DNA of 64,000 nucleotides, taken from the NCBI GenBank assembly GCA_016713725.1, contig JADJOO010000001.1, forward strand, positions 51,001 to 115,000, in the 5' to 3' direction. Positions 55,702 to 63,047 of the stretch are shown in pieces (the stretch's first letter is position 1; each line of letters begins with the position of its first letter). This DNA comes from Pseudomonadota bacterium (lineage in GTDB: Bacteria; Pseudomonadota; Gammaproteobacteria; Steroidobacterales; Steroidobacteraceae). Below the pieces are notes generated by a model that saw only the letters and a list, made by a program, of their open reading frames with translations, was not told where the DNA came from and did not search any database. The translations under genes and the position numbers were made by a program.

Positions 55702-56462
55702 GGCGACCACCCGATCTCGAGCGCGGTTACGGGGCCGACCACCATCTGCTCGAGGCTATCGGCAACGACGGCATCGCGCGCGCTGGTCGCGATGCGGCCG
55801 GCCATGATTTCGCCGAAATCCTGCGGGTACAGCGGCTGCCGGTCCGGCTCGCCGAGCCCCGCCGGTGTCAGCGGCTGTCCAGTCGCGAGATCATATTTGT
55901 CGGTGGCGCCGAGCGTGTGCAGCACCTCGTGGACCAGGACCACCTGGTTGCTGCCGGCGGCAGCCGCGTCGCCATACAGGTGCGTCAACGCGATGAGCCC
56001 CTTGCTGAGACCCACCGAATCCGGCATCGCCACGGAGCCCGGCCCGAGCGGCGAATAGAGGGCAAAAACCTGGATGTCGGGTGCAGGCAAGGGATCGTTC
56101 CAGGCAGTCCGGGCAGCGAAGTAGCGGAGGCGCAGGCTCCAGAGCGCAATGGTGAGCGGCCCGGGCCGATCCGGCAACGCCGGTGGCAACTCCTTCGCGG
56201 CATGCGAGACACGGATCCGCACGGGCCGCTCGAGCGTGATGCCATAGCCCGACGCTTCGTCGACGAAGAATGATTCCACATCCGCGAAATCTCCTGCCTG
56301 CAACGCCTCTGTGTAGGCGTGGACCCCGGCGTCGGCCGAGTCGCGGATCGGGTAAACCGTGACGCGCAGCGTGTCGTTCCAGTCACGGCTGCGCGCGCGG
56401 TCGAGCCAGGCACCGAGCGCGACGAAGAGCAGGATCGCGACCAGGATCGCGAGCCGCAGCAT
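55698..56462 (-). CDS. Membrane-anchored HExxH zincin-like protein
   Basis: About 254 aa from ATG 56462 (a TTG at 56486 would add 8 residues). One N-terminal transmembrane helix (MLRLAILVAILLFVALGAWL) precedes an exported domain. The motif VLVHEVLHTLGATDKYD has HExxH with a third potential ligand Asp/His downstream, the pattern of a zinc metallopeptidase. LGEPDRQPLYPQDFGEIMAG follows. I do not recognise the family. It is translationally coupled to btuD (ATGA) and lies between btuD and pdxH, but a role in B12 uptake is not shown. Confidence 0.75.
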   Translation of the reverse strand: MLRLAILVAILLFVALGAWLDRARSRDWNDTLRVTVYPIRDSADAGVHAYTEALQAGDFADVESFFVDEASGYGITLERPVRIRVSHAAKELPPALPDRPGPLTIALWSLRLRYFAARTAWNDPLPAPDIQVFALYSPLGPGSVAMPDSVGLSKGLIALTHLYGDAAAAGSNQVVLVHEVLHTLGATDKYDLATGQPLTPAGLGEPDRQPLYPQDFGEIMAGRIATSARDAVVADSLEQMVVGPVTALEIGWSP

Positions 56463-56513
56463 GCCGAGGAAGGTGCGCGCGGCCAAGGTGACGGCGTCCG
56501 GGCGCTGGCGGAA

Positions 56514-57158
56514 TCAGGGGTAGAGGCGCGTCGTCTGCCACGGCCCAGGCGTGAAGGCACGGTCGCCGACGGGCTCCAGCGACCGCGTCCAGCGCGCGCG
56601 GTCATGGACGCGAAACGCGCCTTCGCACCACAGTTCGACGGCTTCGAGCCAGAAGTGGTACCCGCCCCAGTGCGGCGGTCGCGTCGGTGCCGTGCCGTGA
56701 CGCGCAGCTTCGATGGCAACCCGCTTCAGCAACGTTGCGCGCGAAACGAGCGGCTGGCTCTGCAGGCTGGCCCACGCGCCAATGCGGCTGTCGATCGCTC
56801 GCGACGAGAAATACGCATCGCTTTCCTCGGGCGGGCAGAGCACCACGCGGCCTTCGAGACGGACCTGCCGGCTCATCGAGTCCCAGTGCAGCACGCCGGC
56901 GACGCGGGGATTCGCCGCGAGTTCGTGGCCCTTGCGGCTGTCGTAGTTGGTGAAGAAGACGACATAGCCCGGGTTCGCGATGACCCTCTTGCACAGTACG
57001 ACGCGCGCCGCTGGCGTGCCGTCCCGCGTGGCTGACGCGAGCACCATCGAGTCCGGGTTGGGCTGCACTTTCTGCTCGCGCGCCTCGCGATACCAGCCCT
57101 CGAAGACGGGCATCGGATCCTGGGGCAGGGTCGAGGGCAGTGTTCCGGAATGAGACAT
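56514..57158 (-). CDS. pdxH: Pyridoxamine 5'-phosphate oxidase
   Basis: FMN enzyme oxidising PNP and PMP to pyridoxal 5'-phosphate. 214 aa, family length. Signatures: MVLASATRDGTPAARVVLCK (FMN site), FFTNYDSRKGHELAANP, SRQVRLEGRV, SDAYFSSRAIDSRIGAWAS, and the C-terminal WRLxP-type end WQTTRLYP preceded by PHWGGYHFWLEAVELW. It is divergent from tyrA by about 115 nt. Confidence 0.95.
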   Translation of the reverse strand: MSHSGTLPSTLPQDPMPVFEGWYREAREQKVQPNPDSMVLASATRDGTPAARVVLCKRVIANPGYVVFFTNYDSRKGHELAANPRVAGVLHWDSMSRQVRLEGRVVLCPPEESDAYFSSRAIDSRIGAWASLQSQPLVSRATLLKRVAIEAARHGTAPTRPPHWGGYHFWLEAVELWCEGAFRVHDRARWTRSLEPVGDRAFTPGPWQTTRLYP

Positions 57159-57273
57159 CGTCGGGGTCGTCCAGCGGGCGTGGAAACGCGATTATGCCCC
57201 AGCGCCTGTGCGATCTCTTGCAGCGCGAGCCGTCGGACCGGTAAAAGGAACCGTCCACCAGCTTCGTGACTGC

Positions 57274-58389
57274 ATGAAATCCCTCGAAGAACTCCGCGCC
57301 CGGCTCGACGTCATCGACCGCGAACTGCGGCAACTCGTCGCCGAGCGGCAGACCCTCGGTAAGCAGATCGCCGAGGTCAAGCGCTAGGCCGGCCAGCCGA
57401 CGCGTGACTTCCGCCGCGAGCGTGAGGTGCTGTTGAAGGCACGGCGGGACGCAGACGCGCTGGGTGTTTCGCCGGCGCTCGCGGAATCACTGCTGCAGTC
57501 GTTGATACGCGGCTCGCTCACCACGCAGGAACAGGCGCGGGTCGCTGCGCAGGGCCGGGGCTCGGGACGCAGCGCGCTGGTGATCGGCGGCAGCGGCAAG
57601 ATGGGGCACTGGATGGCGGATTTTCTCGCCGCGCAAGGCTTTGCGGTCTCGGTGGCCGATCCTTCGGGCGAGGTGGCGGGTTACGACTACGTCGCCGACT
57701 GGAAGACCACCGACCTGCATCACGACATCATCGTCGTGGCAACGCCGATCCGGATCGCGAACGAAGTGCTGGCGGAACTGGCCGGGCGGCGACCGCGCGG
57801 CATCGTGTTCGACATCGGCTCGCTCAAGACGCCGTTGCGTTGCGGACTCGAACGGCTCCGTGCCGCCGGCTGTCACGTGACGTCGGTGCACCCGATGTTC
57901 GGCCCGGACACCGAGTTGCTGTCGGGCCGGCACGTGATCTTCATCGACCTCGGCGATGCGGTGGCGCTCGCGGAAGCGCGCGCCCTGTTCGGTTCGACGA
58001 TGGCCGATCTCGTCGTCATGGGCCTCGACGAGCACGACCGTCTCATTGCTTTCGTGCTCGGGCTCTCGCATGCGCTCAACATCGCGTTTTTCACGGCGCT
58101 CGCAGAGAGCGGTGAAGCCGCGCCAAGGCTTGCGCGCATGTCGAGCACGACATTCGACGCGCAGCTCGACGTCGCGACCCGCGTCGCGGCCGAGAACCCC
58201 GACCTGTATTTCGAGATCCAGAGCCTGAACGACTACGGCGTGGAATCGCTGAACGCCTTGCAGGCTGCGGTCGATCGCCTGTGCCGCTCGGTTCACGAGG
58301 GTGACGCGGCAACCTTCGTCGCCATGATGCAGCGAGGCAACGAATACCTGCGCGTGCGACAAGCTGCGCGCGACGAGGCGAGTCGCTGA
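57274..58389 (+). CDS. tyrA: Chorismate mutase / prephenate dehydrogenase TyrA with in-frame TAG
   Basis: Bifunctional T-protein of tyrosine synthesis. The N-terminal chorismate mutase domain starts MKSLEELRARLDVIDRELRQ and continues past a TAG stop at 57385-57387 (codon 38) in the same frame with AGQPTRDFRREREVLLKARR and ALAESLLQSLIRGS. The prephenate dehydrogenase domain then follows: SALVIGGSGKMGHWMADFLA (NAD loop), DIIVVATPIRIANEVL, DIGSLKTP, SVHPMFGPD. Without the TAG it would be 371 aa, the usual T-protein length. The stop may be a sequencing substitution, a true nonsense mutation, or read through. A start at GTG 57424 could give the dehydrogenase alone. Confidence 0.85.
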
Positions 58390-58532
58390 GCGATGAGCGA
58401 CCGCGCCCTTCTGTTGCAGCAGGCGCTGGCCTGGTCAAACAGCCTCCATGGCTGTCGCGTGCGCATGCAGCGTTGCACCGGCAGGCCTACGCCCACAACG
58501 GAGCGCGACGGTGGCGATCGCTGCATCGGCAG

Positions 58533-59510
58533 CTAGTTTCGCTGCCGCAGCATCAGCAACAGGAAGATCGGCACGCCGACGAGTGCGGTGAGTGCGCCGA
58601 CCGGCAACTGCCTCGGCGCGAGCAACAGTCGCGACGCGAGGTCGGCCGTCATCAGCACCAGGCCACCGAGCAGTGCGGAGCCGGCGAGCACGATGCGCTG
58701 GTCATTGCCGAGCGCGAGACGCACAAGGTGCGGCGTGACCAGTCCGACGAAGCCGATGCTGCCTGCGGTGCTCACGGCACAGCCGGTGAGCAGCGAACTC
58801 AGCACGAACACGATGCTGCGCACACGCCGCACGTCGAGGCCGACGGTCGCGGCGATCGTCTCCCCACGCGCCAGCACGTTCAACGGACGGCCGAGAGCGA
58901 CGCAGAAGACGGTCGCGGCGGCGAGCAGGGTCAGGAGCCAGCCCCAGCGGTCGCCGCGCGTCAGGTCACCCAGCAGCCAGAACACCATGCCGCGAAGTCG
59001 AGTGTCGTCACTCATCGCCAGCAGCAGGCTGACGATGGAGCCCGCACCGGCGGCGACGACGACGCCCGTCAGCAGCAGGCGAGTCGGGGTCCAGCCGCCG
59101 CGGCCCTGCGCAAGCGCAAAAACCAGCGCGCACGCGGCGAGCGCTCCGGCGCCCGCAGCCGCGTCGACCATGACGGCGGACATCCCGGCCATCAAGGCCA
59201 GTAACGCCGTGACGGATGCGCCACCCGACACGCCGAGCACGTAGGGATCCGCCAGCGGATTGCGCAGCAGGACCTGCAGGAGGCCGCCCGCGAGCCCAAG
59301 CAGCCCGCCCACGGCGAAAGCAGTGAGCGCACGGGGCAGGCGCAGGTCCATGACGACGTCACGCGCCAGGGAGGGCTCGGAGTCCCAGACGGCGTGCCAC
59401 ACGGCCGCTGGCTCGACGTGCACACTGCCGAGCATCAGCGACAGCAGAAGAAGCATGACGGTCGTGGCGCCGAGCGCGACGAACACCGGAATGAGAGGAA
59501 GTCTGTGCAA
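58533..59510 (-). CDS. btuC: Cobalamin ABC transporter permease BtuC-like
   Basis: FecCD/BtuC-type permease of 325 aa when started at TTG 59510, the point where the family N-terminus fits; the frame is open much further upstream through rppH and that part is not coding. About ten hydrophobic segments. Family segments: RLPRALTAFAVGGLLGLAGG, LRNPLADPYVLGVSGGAS, the coupling-helix region GLDVRRVRSIVFVLSSLLTG, GSIGFVGLVTPHLVRLALG and LPVGALTALVGVPIFLLLM. It would pair with BtuD and BtuF; siderophore transport cannot be excluded by sequence alone. Confidence 0.88.
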   Translation of the reverse strand: MHRLPLIPVFVALGATTVMLLLLSLMLGSVHVEPAAVWHAVWDSEPSLARDVVMDLRLPRALTAFAVGGLLGLAGGLLQVLLRNPLADPYVLGVSGGASVTALLALMAGMSAVMVDAAAGAGALAACALVFALAQGRGGWTPTRLLLTGVVVAAGAGSIVSLLLAMSDDTRLRGMVFWLLGDLTRGDRWGWLLTLLAAATVFCVALGRPLNVLARGETIAATVGLDVRRVRSIVFVLSSLLTGCAVSTAGSIGFVGLVTPHLVRLALGNDQRIVLAGSALLGGLVLMTADLASRLLLAPRQLPVGALTALVGVPIFLLLMLRQRN

Positions 59511-59642
59511 GCGGCCCCCGGGAGTTGGGGCAAGGTTAGGGAAGCGGGGGCAGGGCCACAAGTCGAGCGGAGGCCGCGTGATGTTTTTGTGCGACCGCCG
59601 CCAATGTGAAAAAATCAACCGCAGCCGGACTTTACGCAGGCC

Positions 59643-60296
59643 ATGAACGATTACATCGACAGCCAGGGATTTCGCGCCAACGTCGGCATCGTCCTGATGC
59701 GCGACGGGGGTGAGTTGTTCCTGGGCGGTCGGCGGGATGGTCGTGGCTGGCAATTTCCACAGGGCGGGGTCCTGCGCAACGAGCAGCCGGAAGCGGCGCT
59801 TTATCGCGAACTGCACGAGGAAATCGGGCTCGAACGCGGCGACGTCGAACTCGTCGCCAGCACCAGCCGCTGGCTGCGCTACCGGCTGCCGCACCAGTAC
59901 TTGCGCCGTCGCGGCAACCCGGTCTGCATCGGCCAGAAGCAACGCTGGTTCCTGCTGCGGATGCTGGGTGACGACTCCCGCTTCAATTTCGAGGCGACCG
60001 CCGAGCCCGAATTCGACCGGGGTCGCTGGGTCGACTACTGGACGCCCGTGCGCGAAGGCATCTATTTCAAGCGTGCGGTCTACGTACGCGCGCTGCAGGA
60101 GCTGGGCGAGCAGGCGTTCGCCGAAGGTCCGCCGCCGCGTCCCGACTGGCTGACCGACGCCATGCTGCGTGTGCCGCATCCGCGGTCGCCGCGTCGTCGC
60201 CGGCGGACGGACAGTGGCCCGCGTCTGGCCGCGAGCGACGAGGCCATGACGGATGCCTCGGTCGCGGCAGGTGCGCCCGACGGTACCGACCAGTGA
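59643..60296 (+). CDS. rppH: RNA pyrophosphohydrolase RppH
   Basis: 217 aa. Removes the 5' pyrophosphate from transcripts and starts mRNA decay. The N-terminus FRANVGIVLMRDGGELFLGG leads to a Nudix box (GGVLRNEQPEAALYRELHEE then IGL), with RYRLPHQYLRR and GQKQRWFLLRMLGDD downstream, all typical. A basic, low-complexity tail (RSPRRRRRT) of about 45 residues follows. Its stop overlaps the GTG of the next gene as GTGA. Confidence 0.94.
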   Translation: MNDYIDSQGFRANVGIVLMRDGGELFLGGRRDGRGWQFPQGGVLRNEQPEAALYRELHEEIGLERGDVELVASTSRWLRYRLPHQYLRRRGNPVCIGQKQRWFLLRMLGDDSRFNFEATAEPEFDRGRWVDYWTPVREGIYFKRAVYVRALQELGEQAFAEGPPPRPDWLTDAMLRVPHPRSPRRRRRTDSGPRLAASDEAMTDASVAAGAPDGTDQ

Positions 60297-61017
60297 CGGA
60301 TGTGGCCGGGATGACCAAGGCTCGGCTCCCATTGCTCCACGCTGCGCTCGCATCCGCATTGCTCGCGGCGCTGGCGGGCTGGATCGGCTACGGCTCGGCC
60401 AGCGTTCCGTGGGCCTCGACGCGGCCGGAGACGCCGAGAGCGCGCGGTAGTCCAGGACCACGAACAACGCCTGGAAACCGAGAACAAGCGGCTGCATGCC
60501 AGGGGTGGCCGAGCTTGAAATGGCGCGTCGACTCGACCGCGACGCTTATGGGCAGGTCGAGGCCACGCTCGGTGACCTGCAATCGCAGCTGGCGCGCCAA
60601 AGCGACGACCTGGCCTTCTATCGCAGCATCGTCTCGCCGGCCGACGGCATTCAGGGCCTGCGCATCCAGCGCTTCGCGGTGCTGCCAGGCGTCGCGCCGC
60701 GCGAGGTGCAGCTGAAGCTCACGCTGGTCCAGGCGATGCGGCACGAAAGCATCGTTTCGGGCCTCGCCCAGATCACGTTGCTCGGGGTCAAGGACGACGT
60801 ACCGGCCCGCTTTTCCGTCGGCGACCTGCTCGGCAAGCCGCGGGCAGAGCTCCCGTTCTCGTTTCGATATTTCCAGACGATCGAGCAGACTGTCGTCCTG
60901 CCGGAGGGTTTCGCGCCGTTCGAGACCGAAGTCCGGGTGCGTTCGAGCAAGCTCCGCGCGCCGGTGCAGCAGACATTTGCCTGGAAGGTCGCAGGCCAGC
61001 CGGTCGCCGCGCTATGA
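60293..61017 (+). CDS. DUF6776-like membrane/coiled-coil protein, frameshifted in this sequence
   Basis: N-terminal transmembrane helix (LLHAALASALLAALAGWIGY), then a coiled coil and a beta-rich C-terminal domain (GIQGLRIQRFAVLPGVAPRE, FRYFQTIEQTVVLPEGFAPF). The pieces lie in three frames. Two extra bases, near 60434-60441 and in GGGG 60502-60505, explain this and restore the coiled coil RAVVQDHEQRLETENKRLHA; corrected length is 240 aa. GTG 60293 overlaps the rppH stop. The family has no known function, but it is often found near erpA as here. Confidence 0.75.
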
Positions 61018-61084
61018 GGCGGGGGATTGGTAAGCTAAAATTCGCCCCCAGATTCGACCGCCTGCGACAACGCACGGAGCATCC

Positions 61085-61450
61085 ATGACCGAAGCCATTG
61101 CGCTGAACGAGACGGCCGACGCCACTCTGTTGGTTTTTACGGACTCGGCGGCCGCCAAGGTGAGCGAGCTGATCCGCGAGGAGGGCAACCCCAATCTGAA
61201 GCTGCGGGTCTTCGTCTCCGGTGGCGGCTGCTCCGGATTCCAGTACGGGTTCACGTTCGACGAGAACGAGGAAGATGGCGATACCTGCGTCGAGAACCAG
61301 GGTGTGCGCCTGCTCGTCGACCCGATGAGTTTTCAGTACCTGACGGGCGCCGAGATCGATTATCGCGAAGACCTCGAAGGCGCGCAGTTCGTGATCCGCA
61401 ATCCGAACGCGCAGACCACCTGCGGTTGCGGTTCGTCCTTCTCCACCTGA
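61085..61450 (+). CDS. erpA: A-type iron-sulfur carrier ErpA
   Basis: 121 aa. Delivers [4Fe-4S] clusters to apo-enzymes such as those of isoprenoid synthesis. The three cluster-binding cysteines are in VSGGGCSGFQYGF and TTCGCGSSF, at family positions; DPMSFQYLTGAEIDYREDLE is also conserved. ppx starts 17 nt downstream on the same strand. Confidence 0.96.
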   Translation: MTEAIALNETADATLLVFTDSAAAKVSELIREEGNPNLKLRVFVSGGGCSGFQYGFTFDENEEDGDTCVENQGVRLLVDPMSFQYLTGAEIDYREDLEGAQFVIRNPNAQTTCGCGSSFST

Positions 61451-61467
61451 CGAGCTGAACCGCCGTC

Positions 61468-62964
61468 GTGCCGCACCGGGTGCCGGACGTCCTCGCGGCG
61501 GTGGATCTCGGCTCGAACAGCTTTCACATGATCGTCGCCCGTTACAATCACGGGCAGCTCATCGTGCTCGACCGCCTGCGGGAGATGGTTCGTCTCGCCG
61601 CGGGCCTCGACGAACACGGCCGCCTCAGCCGCGAATCGACGCAGCGCGCGCTGCAATGCCTTGAGCGTTTCGGCCAGCGCCTGCGCGACATGCGTGCGGA
61701 GAGCGTGCGCGTCGTCGGCACCAACACCCTGCGCAAGGCCAAGCGGCGCGGGGTATTTCTCGAGCGGGCCCGCGACGCACTCGGACATCCCATCGAAATC
61801 ATCTCGGGCGTCGAGGAAGCGCGCCTGATCCATCTCGGCGTCGCGCACACGACGCCGCACGAAGGCGGTCACCGCCTCGTCGTCGACATCGGCGGCGGCA
61901 GCACCGAACTCATCCTCGGCGAGGGCCTCGCGGCCAAGCCGCTCGAAAGCCTGTACATGGGTTGCGTCAGCTTCAGCGCGCGCTTCTTTCCCGACGGCGA
62001 GATTACCGAAAAACGCATGAAGCGTGCGCGCACGGCCGCGCACCTGGAACTCGAGCCCGTCATCAATCGCTTCAAGCATTCCGAGTGGGACATCGCGTAT
62101 GGCGCGTCCGGCACGTTGCGCGCCGTGGCCGACACGTTGCAGGCGCGCGAGCCGGCTTCGGCGCACGTCGACCGGGCGGGCCTCGAGTGGCTGCTGCAGG
62201 AAACGCTGCGCGCCGGCCAGACCTCGCGGCTCAAATTGCCGGGCCTGCCGTCCGAACGGCAGGAGGTGCTGCCGGGCGGCCTCGCCATCCTGCTCGAGGT
62301 GTTCGATCGGCTCGGCATCGAAACGATGCGGATTGCAGACGGAGCGCTGCGTGAGGGGTTGCTGTACGACCTGCTCGGGCGCCTCACCGACGAAGATGCG
62401 CGCGTACGCAGCGTGCGTGCGATGGAAGGGCGCTTCCACGTCGAGACCGCGCAGGCAGACCGCGTCGAGGCGACTGCGCTCGCCTTCCTGCGGCAAGTGC
62501 GGGACGACTGGGGCCTGGACGATCCGCTCGCCGAACCGATGCTCGGCTGGGCGGCGCGCCTGCACGAAGTCGGGCTCGACATTGCGCATTCGCAATACCA
62601 GCGGCACGGCGCCTACCTGCTGCAGCATGCGGACTTGCCCGGCTTTCCGAGCCACGAGCAGCAACTGCTCGCGGTCATCGTCGGTGGCCACCGGCGCAAA
62701 CTGCTGCTGACCGCGCTCGACGACCTGATGCCGCCATGGCACCTCAAGGCGCTGTACCTGATCGTGCTGTTGCGGCTGGCGGTGCTGCTGCACCGCGGGC
62801 GCGGGCCGCGTTCGCTGCCCGATATCCGTTTGGCCGCGAAAGGAAAAAGCGTGGAGCTGGCGTTTCCGCGCGGCTGGCTCGACGAGCATCCGCTCACCGC
62901 CATCGATCTCGAGCAGGAAGCGGAATACCTGGAGGCCGCGGGGTTCAGGCTGAAAGTCAGTTGA
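61468..62964 (+). CDS. ppx: Exopolyphosphatase
   Basis: 498 aa, GTG start. ASKHA-fold Ppx/GppA enzyme removing terminal phosphate from polyphosphate. Phosphate-binding segments: AAVDLGSNSFHMIVAR at the start, VVGTNTLRKAKR, ISGVEEARLIHLGVAH and LVVDIGGGSTELILGEG. The C-terminal HD-like helical domain (GWAARLHEVGLDIAHSQYQR, GHRRK) separates full-length Ppx from the shorter GppA type. No ppk is in the window. It ends at a heptamer-repeat hairpin shared with the convergent M23 gene. Confidence 0.94.
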   Translation: MPHRVPDVLAAVDLGSNSFHMIVARYNHGQLIVLDRLREMVRLAAGLDEHGRLSRESTQRALQCLERFGQRLRDMRAESVRVVGTNTLRKAKRRGVFLERARDALGHPIEIISGVEEARLIHLGVAHTTPHEGGHRLVVDIGGGSTELILGEGLAAKPLESLYMGCVSFSARFFPDGEITEKRMKRARTAAHLELEPVINRFKHSEWDIAYGASGTLRAVADTLQAREPASAHVDRAGLEWLLQETLRAGQTSRLKLPGLPSERQEVLPGGLAILLEVFDRLGIETMRIADGALREGLLYDLLGRLTDEDARVRSVRAMEGRFHVETAQADRVEATALAFLRQVRDDWGLDDPLAEPMLGWAARLHEVGLDIAHSQYQRHGAYLLQHADLPGFPSHEQQLLAVIVGGHRRKLLLTALDDLMPPWHLKALYLIVLLRLAVLLHRGRGPRSLPDIRLAAKGKSVELAFPRGWLDEHPLTAIDLEQEAEYLEAAGFRLKVS

Positions 62965-62968
62965 AGAA

Positions 62969-63042
62969 GTGATTAGTGATTAGTGATTAGTGAATAGTGA
63001 TTAGTAGTGACTTCGGATCACTACTCACTACTCACTACTCAC
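62969..63042. repeat. Heptamer direct repeats forming a long imperfect hairpin, probable bidirectional terminator
   Basis: GTGATTA occurs four times plus one GTGAATA (62969-63003), and TCACTAC repeats three times on the other side (from 63018). AGTAGTGA pairs perfectly with TCACTACT around CTTCGGA, and the outer heptamers pair with about one mismatch each. It lies between the convergent ppx and M23 genes and probably ends both transcripts. No long T-run follows. Confidence 0.75.
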
Positions 63043-63047
63043 TTTCC

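Noticed and set aside
58393..58542. A 49-codon open frame between tyrA and btuC
   Set aside because: It starts just after tyrA, but it has no clear ribosome site or motif and overlaps the end of btuC on the other strand.
62969..63042. The regular short repeats as a CRISPR array
   Set aside because: Units are only 7 bp with no spacers, and no cas gene is nearby.
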